A DNA stretch of 64,000 bases. Origin: Xenorhabdus thuongxuanensis. GTDB taxonomy: Bacteria > Pseudomonadota > Gammaproteobacteria > Enterobacterales > Enterobacteriaceae. Position numbers and translations under genes: made by a program. The notes under the pieces are model-generated. The model did not search any database. It was not told the DNA's origin and was given only the letters and a program-made list of their open reading frames with translations. The stretch lies in the NCBI RefSeq assembly GCF_001908095.1, contig NZ_MKGR01000001.1, positions 62,001 to 126,000 of the forward strand. Direction: 5' to 3'. Positions 54,531 through 64,000 of the stretch are shown here, piece after piece. The first letter of the stretch is position 1; every line of letters begins with the position of its first letter.

Positions 54531-55373
54531 TTAACTCATTGGCATTCTGCCGGGATCTGGGAACTGATACTCAAACCCTAGTTCCCGACAGATGCGGCTA
54601 CCATCAACGATTTTCTCTACCTTACTTCCGATTTCTGCACTTTCTGACTGTAAAAATTCCGGCGGCGTCAGATAGAGCTGGCGACTGGCTGACTGATAAA
54701 ACTCTGCTCTTTTCGGGTGGATCGGCGCGCACAAATTAAAAAGATGCCCACCTTCTGGTTGTTGAATAAGAAGCTTAATAGCAGAAATGGCATCATCTTG
54801 ATGTACCAAATTGACCGCACTTTCTCCTCCGCTGAGTGCCTTCTTTCCAGCGAGAAAACGTCCTGCATGGCGTCCACTGCCTACCAAGCCAGCCAGACGT
54901 AAGATATCAACCGACGTATTGGGCAATTGATGTAGCCAGTTTTCCAATTCAACCAGTGCCTTAGCTGATTCAGTTTCGGGGCACACGGGGTTATCTTCAT
55001 TGAGATAACCAGTAGATGAACCATAAACTGAAGTAGAACTGGTAAAAATAATCCGTGGCACCGAATACGAAAGTGCAGTATCAACAACCAGTTGTACTGC
55101 TTTTACATATCCCTTCCCACCACCAGTAACACCACCAACAGGCAGTGTTAAAACCAGCACATTAACAGACATCAGTTTATCAAGATCATCCGCATCGCAA
55201 ACAATCTGAGGCTCCAAGTTTAGCTGGTAACAATCCACCCCACACATACAAACCGCGTCAACACCATCTGGTGTTGTTTTACTACCAACTACCTGCATTC
55301 CCTCGCTTTGTAATGCTTGTGCCAATGGCATTCCTAACCAGCCTAATCCAATAATGGAAACTTTTCTCACCAT
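54531..55373 (-). CDS. yeeZ: YeeZ, NAD(P)-binding short-chain epimerase-like protein
   Basis: A 280-residue Rossmann-fold protein of the NAD-dependent epimerase/dehydratase family. The N-terminus has GLGWLGMPLAQAL (dinucleotide binding). IIFTSSTSVYG holds the Ser/Tyr region, and DILRLAGLVGSGRHAGRFLAGK and DGSRICRELGFEYQFPDP match E. coli YeeZ (274). The substrate is unknown. It is divergent from the his operon, the same arrangement as E. coli yeeZ-hisLG, which supports orthology. Confidence 0.93.
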   Translation of the reverse strand: MVRKVSIIGLGWLGMPLAQALQSEGMQVVGSKTTPDGVDAVCMCGVDCYQLNLEPQIVCDADDLDKLMSVNVLVLTLPVGGVTGGGKGYVKAVQLVVDTALSYSVPRIIFTSSTSVYGSSTGYLNEDNPVCPETESAKALVELENWLHQLPNTSVDILRLAGLVGSGRHAGRFLAGKKALSGGESAVNLVHQDDAISAIKLLIQQPEGGHLFNLCAPIHPKRAEFYQSASRQLYLTPPEFLQSESAEIGSKVEKIVDGSRICRELGFEYQFPDPGRMPMS

Positions 55374-55525
55374 ATCCTCCCAAAAGCGATACTATTTTGA
55401 TGATTTTTAGGCCATTATGTGACCACAGCTAACATTACTCACCTATTTGTCTAATAGCAACTAAACACATTTAATATTGAAAACAACATGTTAATACAAA
55501 ACAAACATCTTCTTTAAAAAAAAGT

Positions 55526-55555
55526 TTGCTTTTCATACACAAGATCGTATAGGTT
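55526..55555 (+). promoter_or_regulatory. his operon promoter
   Basis: TTGCTT (55526-55531), 18 bases, then TAGGTT (55550-55555) are the same -35, spacing and -10 as I recall for the E. coli/Salmonella hisp1 promoter. Transcription is expected near 55562. The TAGGTT -10 makes this promoter ppGpp-sensitive in Salmonella. Confidence 0.75.
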
Positions 55556-55626
55556 AAACAACAAGCAACCAACCCTTAATCATAAACATATCGTCACGTA
55601 CAACCATTATTTATTTAGTACAGCGC

Positions 55627-55670
55627 GTTTCTTATATAAAGTTTTTTGTAGAAAACTTTATATAAAAAAC
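55627..55670 (+). repeat. long AT-rich hairpin in the his leader
   Basis: Arms 55632-55645 and 55652-55665 are a perfect 14-bp inverted repeat with a 6-base loop. The stem extends after one mismatch by four more pairs (GTTT / AAAC). It lies between the his transcription start and hisL, 32 bases before the leader ATG. Confidence 0.8.
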
Positions 55671-55702
55671 TACTTTGTAGAAAAAATAGAGAACCCATAT
55701 AT

Positions 55703-55750
55703 ATGAACCGTATTCAATTTAACCATCACCACCACCATCATCCTGACTAG
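55703..55750 (+). CDS. hisL: his operon leader peptide
   Basis: A 15-codon frame, MNRIQFNHHHHHHPD, with six consecutive His codons. E. coli HisL is MTRVQFKHHHHHHHPD with seven. Ribosome stalling on the His run when charged tRNA-His is scarce favours the antiterminator. The stop at 55748-55750 is followed by pause-type and terminator hairpins. AGAG before the ATG is a weak ribosome binding site. Too short for usual gene callers. Confidence 0.97.
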   Translation: MNRIQFNHHHHHHPD

Positions 55751-55769
55751 TCTTTCAGGCTGCTGTGTG

Positions 55770-55847
55770 CTGGAAGACATTTAACCCGTCTTCCGGTGGA
55801 ATGAATACGATAAAAAAACCCTCGGAAGATCTTCCGAGGGTTTTTTT
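55770..55847 (+). terminator. his attenuator (alternative hairpins and terminator)
   Basis: A first hairpin, CTGGAAGAC / GTCTTCCGG (55770-55796), is followed by the terminator CCCTCGGAA-GATC-TTCCGAGGG (55819-55840), flanked by A-run and T-run to about 55847. The repeated GGAAGA/TCTTCC elements allow mutually exclusive pairing. This is the classical transcription attenuator of hisG. Confidence 0.93.
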
Positions 55848-55905
55848 ATGTCTGATTTCTGCGAATTAATTACTGACTAAATCTTGAGATAGGACAAAAC
55901 ATAAC

Positions 55906-56805
55906 ATGCTAGATAAAACACGATTACGTATCGCCATTCAAAAATCAGGCCGTTTGAGTGATGACTCCAGAACTTTGCTGACGAGTTGCGGCATCAAAAT
56001 TAACTTACAGCAACAGCGCCTGATCGCATTCGCTGAAAACATGCCTATCGACATTCTGCGTGTCCGCGATGATGATATTCCGGGCCTAGTGATGGATGGG
56101 GTTGTCGATCTAGGCATTATTGGGGAAAACGTACTTGAAGAAGAACTACTGACTCGCCAAGCACAAGGAGAAGATCCTCGCTATCTGACATTGCGCCGCC
56201 TCGATTTTGGCTATTGTCGGCTTTCCCTGGCAACGCCTTTTGATTGCGATTATACCGGTGTGCAATGCTTGCAAGATGCCCGTATCGCAACCTCTTACCC
56301 ACACTTATTGAAACGTTATTTAGACCAAAAAGGCATTCTCTTCAAACCTTGTCTTCTCAATGGTTCAGTCGAAGTTGCCCCCCGTGCAGGGCTTGCAGAC
56401 GCTATCTGTGATTTAGTTTCCACCGGTGCCACGTTGGAAGCCAATGGCTTGCGGGAAGTAGAAGTTATTTATCGCTCAAAAGCCTGTTTGATCCAGCGTG
56501 ATGGAGAAATGCCAGAAGCCAAACAGCAGCTTATTGACAAATTGATGCTCCGCATCCAAGGCGTCATTCAAGCACGAGAATCCAAATACATCATGCTGCA
56601 TGCTCCTAGCGACAAATTGGAAGAGATTATATCTCTGCTGCCAGGCGCAGAACGCCCCACTATCTTGCCATTGGCAGGAGCACAAAATCGTGTAGCCATG
56701 CATATGGTCAGTAGTGAAACCCTTTTCTGGGAAACAATGGAGAAACTTAAGGCATTAGGTGCCAGTTCTATTTTGGTTCTGCCAATTGAAAAAATGATGG
56801 AGTAA
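55906..56805 (+). CDS. hisG: ATP phosphoribosyltransferase
   Basis: HisG catalyses the first committed step, ATP plus PRPP to phosphoribosyl-ATP, and is feedback-inhibited by histidine. The 299-residue long-form enzyme has the bilobed catalytic part ([16 protein letters not shown]) and the PRPP loop in [19 protein letters not shown]. The C-terminal ACT-like regulatory domain (about residues 225-299) ends [13 protein letters not shown]. No HisZ is needed for this form. It lies just after the attenuator and five bases before hisD. Confidence 0.98.
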   Translation: MLDKTRLRIAIQKSGRLSDDSRTLLTSCGIKINLQQQRLIAFAENMPIDILRVRDDDIPGLVMDGVVDLGIIGENVLEEELLTRQAQGEDPRYLTLRRLDFGYCRLSLATPFDCDYTGVQCLQDARIATSYPHLLKRYLDQKGILFKPCLLNGSVEVAPRAGLADAICDLVSTGATLEANGLREVEVIYRSKACLIQRDGEMPEAKQQLIDKLMLRIQGVIQARESKYIMLHAPSDKLEEIISLLPGAERPTILPLAGAQNRVAMHMVSSETLFWETMEKLKALGASSILVLPIEKMME

Positions 56806-56810
56806 CCCGG

Positions 56811-58121
56811 ATGAACACTAATTTTAAAACCATCATTCGCTGGCAATCATGTACGCCAGAACAACAAAAAATATTGCTGACCCGTCCGGCTATTGCCGCA
56901 TCCGACGATGTTGCCGGCACAGTGAAACAGATTCTGGCAACAGTAAAAACACGGGGCGACCAGGCATTACAAGAGTTCTGCCAACGCTTCGACAAAACAA
57001 CTGTTGAAACCATCCAGATTTCTGCCAATGAAGTGAATGCAGCGGCCACTCGCCTGACCCCAAAAATCAAGCAAGCTATGCAACAGGCTATGAACAATAT
57101 CCGTCAATTCCATGAGGCACAAAAACCAGCAGCAGTTGACATCGAAACACTACCAGGAGTTCGCTGCCAACAAGTTACACGCCCAATAGATTCTGTTGGA
57201 CTCTATATTCCCGGCGGCTCTGCTCCCCTGCCCTCAACGGTATTGATGTTAGGTACACCTGCTAACATTGCAGGTTGCCGTAAAGTTATCCTCTGTTCCC
57301 CTCCCCCTATTGCCGATGAAATACTCTATGCTGCGCAACTATGTGGGATAAGCGAAATATTTCAAATCGGTGGTGCTCAGGCGATTGCTGCAATGGCATT
57401 CGGAACAGAATCCGTTTCCAAAGTAGACAAAATTTTTGGTCCAGGAAATGCGTGGGTAACAGAAGCCAAACGTCAGGTCAGCCAACAGATTGACGGTACT
57501 GCGATCGACATGCCCGCAGGTCCATCCGAAGTACTGGTTATTGCTGACAGCGGAGCCAATCCTGTATTTACGGCAGCAGACCTGCTTTCACAAGCAGAAC
57601 ACGGCCCTGATTCCCAAGTGATACTGCTAACCCCCGATGAAAATTTAGCTAAAAAGGTTATCCATGAAATTGAAACCCAACTTATGGCCTTGCCACGTCA
57701 GCAGATCGCAATCCAGGCTTTGCAAGCCAGCCGGATAATCATTGCTAAAAATCTCGACCAGTGCGTGACAATCAGCAACCAATATGGTCCAGAACACTTG
57801 ATCATTCAAACTCGTCAGCCAGAGCAATTACTTGAGCAGATTACTAATGCCGGTTCTATTTTTCTCGGTGACTGGTCACCTGAATCCGCCGGAGATTACG
57901 CTTCCGGTACCAATCACGTTCTGCCTACTTACGGCTATACTTCAACCTATTCCAGCCTCGGTCTGGCTGATTTCCTGAAAAGAATGACCGTCCAGCGGCT
58001 CACTCCACAAGGATTACAAAAACTTGCTCCCACTATCGAAACACTGGCACAGGCAGAACAACTTATTGCGCACAAAAATGCTGTTACGTTACGTATGGCA
58101 GCCTTGAATAACGCAGACTGA
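56811..58121 (+). CDS. hisD: histidinol dehydrogenase
   Basis: HisD carries out the last two steps, histidinol to histidine, with NAD and zinc. The 436-residue protein shows [30 protein letters not shown] and [14 protein letters not shown], and the catalytic [10 protein letters not shown] (base Glu and zinc His). [18 protein letters not shown] is also present. E. coli HisD is 434. It follows hisG in the operon. Confidence 0.98.
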   Translation: MNTNFKTIIRWQSCTPEQQKILLTRPAIAASDDVAGTVKQILATVKTRGDQALQEFCQRFDKTTVETIQISANEVNAAATRLTPKIKQAMQQAMNNIRQFHEAQKPAAVDIETLPGVRCQQVTRPIDSVGLYIPGGSAPLPSTVLMLGTPANIAGCRKVILCSPPPIADEILYAAQLCGISEIFQIGGAQAIAAMAFGTESVSKVDKIFGPGNAWVTEAKRQVSQQIDGTAIDMPAGPSEVLVIADSGANPVFTAADLLSQAEHGPDSQVILLTPDENLAKKVIHEIETQLMALPRQQIAIQALQASRIIIAKNLDQCVTISNQYGPEHLIIQTRQPEQLLEQITNAGSIFLGDWSPESAGDYASGTNHVLPTYGYTSTYSSLGLADFLKRMTVQRLTPQGLQKLAPTIETLAQAEQLIAHKNAVTLRMAALNNAD

Positions 58122-58139
58122 TAACCATAAAAAAATTAA

Positions 58140-60340
<2,201 letters not shown>

Positions 60341-60363
60341 GAGAGGCGATAAAGGAGGCCATG

Positions 60364-62447
<2,084 letters not shown>

Positions 62448-62454
<7 letters not shown>

Positions 62455-63083
62455 CAGCACGACAATTAACAACCCAAGAAATTGAGAAACTGGATTGGAA
62501 AAAAGTAGATAATCTGATACCCGTCATCGTCCAACATGCCACCTCAGGAACCGTGTTAATGATGGGTTACATGAATCAGGAGGCACTGAATGTTACGCTC
62601 AATTCAGGCAAAGTAACTTTTTTTTCCCGCACTAAACAGCGGTTATGGACAAAAGGTGAAAGCTCTGGCCACTTTCTGAATCTGGTCGATATCTATCCCG
62701 ACTGTGACAACGACACCCTGCTGGCCTTAGTAGATCCTATTGGCCCCACCTGTCATACAGGCAATGAAAGCTGTTTTGCTCCTGCACAAACTGACTGGGG
62801 TTTTCTCTATGAATTGGAACAATTGTTGGCAAGCCGAAAAAATGCCTCTCCAGACAGTTCCTATACGGCTCGTTTATATGCCAGCGGAACAAAACGCATC
62901 GCCCAAAAAGTGGGCGAAGAAGGCGTCGAGACCGCATTAGCAGCGACAGTAAATGATAGGGAAGAGTTGACTAACGAAGCCGCAGATTTGCTCTATCATT
63001 TGCTGGTTTTACTCCAGGATCAAAAGCTCGATCTCAGCCATATCATTCGTCGATTGCAGGAACGGCACTCAGCCAAGGAATAA
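62448..63083 (+). CDS. hisI: bifunctional phosphoribosyl-AMP cyclohydrolase/phosphoribosyl-ATP pyrophosphatase
   Basis: HisIE performs steps two and three. Residues about 1-115 are the cyclohydrolase ([31 protein letters not shown] and [12 protein letters not shown] for metals). Residues about 116-211 are the pyrophosphatase ([20 protein letters not shown], and [19 protein letters not shown]). It overlaps hisF by seven bases. It is slightly longer than E. coli (203) at the N-terminus. Last gene of the operon, followed by a hairpin. Confidence 0.98.
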
Positions 63084-63103
63084 TTTTTGGTACAAGAATA
63101 ACG

Positions 63104-63135
63104 GCCACTTCGCCAAGCTATATGTACGAAGTGGC
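63104..63135. terminator. hairpin downstream of the his operon
   Basis: The arms GCCACTTCG (63104-63112) and CGAAGTGGC (63127-63135) form a 9-bp stem with a 14-base loop, 20 bases past the hisI stop. It is followed by a short pyrimidine-rich tail (ttctc), so termination strength is uncertain. Confidence 0.7.
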
Positions 63136-63281
63136 TTCTCACTGTTTTATTGGATAACCTTTTATATCTGGGGATAGGACGTCACAACAATAATGTGGCT
63201 ATTCAAATTCTGCTACTCAAAACACCTAAGCAAATTGTAAATCCATTGTCAGTGATAATTAGAGAATCCTATTTACTCTAT

Positions 63282-64000
63282 TTAGCAGCCACAACCACTT
63301 GGTGTGCTTATGGGAACCTCAACTGAGACAGCAGAGTTGCTTGAAGCTGTTCCACAATTAAAAACTCCATAATGCGTACGGCCTTCACCAATCACACTAA
63401 ATAAGTTATGGTATCGACTTTTACAAATGATATCTGCCGTATTCCGACATATTGGCACCGCTTTCCCTGTTTCAAATACATGTTCTTGATCAAACATAAA
63501 GCGAATAGGGTCATCGGGGAGATTACCTTTGTATATAGCGACTTGACCATAATCTTCACAACTATCTTCTAGATCAATGTTGAATAACCTGAGAGTCATT
63601 GAATACAGTCTTGCACCACCCAGCTTTTCTTCAATGGATTTGTTGCTAATAGTCTTCAGATTGCTTACAACAATTCGTATATCCCGAAAACCTGCATCAC
63701 GTGCTATTCGCACAAAGTCGCCATAATACAATACATCACCAATACATTCCCCAATCAGCAATGGATCATTTTTCAACTCTTGGGAAAGTCTGCGATCAGA
63801 GAAAATATCAGCAAAATAAATTTCTCCACCAGATTTGAGCAACCGAACCATGCCCTGAAGCACATCAGATTTTGCAGCAGCTAAGTTAATGACACAATTG
63901 GAGATTATGACATCGACACTATTCTGCGGTAAATTGAGTAGATCCAAGGATTCAATATTACCATGTATAAAATGTACATTACTTTCGTTATAGCCATAGG
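63282..64000 (-). CDS. arsM: arsenite methyltransferase (partial, 5' end outside window)
   Basis: ArsM methylates As(III) with SAM. The frame is open from the window edge to the stop at 63282 (239 codons visible). The N-terminal part with most of the SAM-binding fold is missing. Visible motifs: the end of the methyltransferase fold (VDVIISNCVINLAAAKSDVL, GGEIYFADIFSDRRL) and EDSCEDYGQVAIYKGNLP. The Cys in SNCVINL and in CEDYGQ correspond to the two downstream arsenic-binding cysteines of the family; the first would lie outside. The C-terminus ends in a Cys-rich PSGCGC. It converges on the his operon. Arsenic detoxification is likely; a role in an arsenic-containing metabolite is possible but not shown. 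Confidence 0.87.
   Translation of the reverse strand, partial: YGYNESNVHFIHGNIESLDLLNLPQNSVDVIISNCVINLAAAKSDVLQGMVRLLKSGGEIYFADIFSDRRLSQELKNDPLLIGECIGDVLYYGDFVRIARDAGFRDIRIVVSNLKTISNKSIEEKLGGARLYSMTLRLFNIDLEDSCEDYGQVAIYKGNLPDDPIRFMFDQEHVFETGKAVPICRNTADIICKSRYHNLFSVIGEGRTHYGVFNCGTASSNSAVSVEVPISTPSGCGC

Larger units (their letters stand above)
55374..55702. other. yeeZ-his spacer with his promoter and long leader
   Basis: 329 bases with the yeeZ promoter side, the his promoter (55526-55555) and an approximately 140-base segment between the predicted transcription start and hisL. That segment contains a long AT-rich hairpin (55627-55670). Confidence 0.7.

Overview
The window is a chromosomal segment of a gammaproteobacterium of the Enterobacterales. 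Nearly every protein can be aligned from memory to an Escherichia coli homologue, and gene order follows the E. coli 19-21 min region with deletions, followed by a jump to the yeeZ-his region. The moderately AT-rich composition, the compressed order and a secreted insect-toxin-like protein fit Morganellaceae, most likely Xenorhabdus or Photorhabdus. The genus is an inference, not a proof.

Layout. 1-11.9 kb (minus strand): envelope and core genes kdsB (cut by the window edge), ycaR, lpxK, msbA, comEC, ihfB, rpsA, cmk, aroA, serC. 11.9-14.9 kb: an AT-rich accessory pocket holding a secreted two-domain protein (Gpp34/Cry34-aegerolysin-like domain plus calcineurin-like phosphoesterase) and periplasmic asparaginase ansB. 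15-21.1 kb (plus strand): ycaO and the anaerobic formate group focA-pflB-pflA behind a predicted FNR promoter. 21.3-28.9 kb (minus): serS, rarA, lolA, ftsK (with a 9-bp tandem repeat in its linker) and lrp. 29.7-35.4 kb (plus): trxB, cydD, cydC, aat, infA. 35.5-41.9 kb: clpA, clpS, macB, macA (minus) and cspD (plus). 42.4-46.6 kb (plus): lysine exporter lysO and the arginine transporter artPIQM. 46.7-55.4 kb: rlmC, ybjN, ybjC, grxA, the sigmaE-type sRNA RybB, ybjG, sdaC, dacC, gstB, yeeZ. 55.5-63.1 kb (plus): the complete histidine operon with promoter, leader peptide, attenuator and hisGDCBHAFI. At the right edge lies a partial arsenite methyltransferase gene, arsM (minus).

Functionally the window joins lipid A/LPS supply and export (KdsB, LpxK, MsbA), aromatic, serine and histidine biosynthesis, anaerobic pyruvate-formate metabolism, cytochrome bd assembly (CydDC), proteolysis (ClpAS, Aat) and cell division (FtsK). 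Most genes are ordinary. The places that stand out are the phosphoesterase fusion, the ftsK repeat, the long hairpin-bearing his leader, the divergent IF-1, the start-less frame upstream of macA and the arsM gene beside his.
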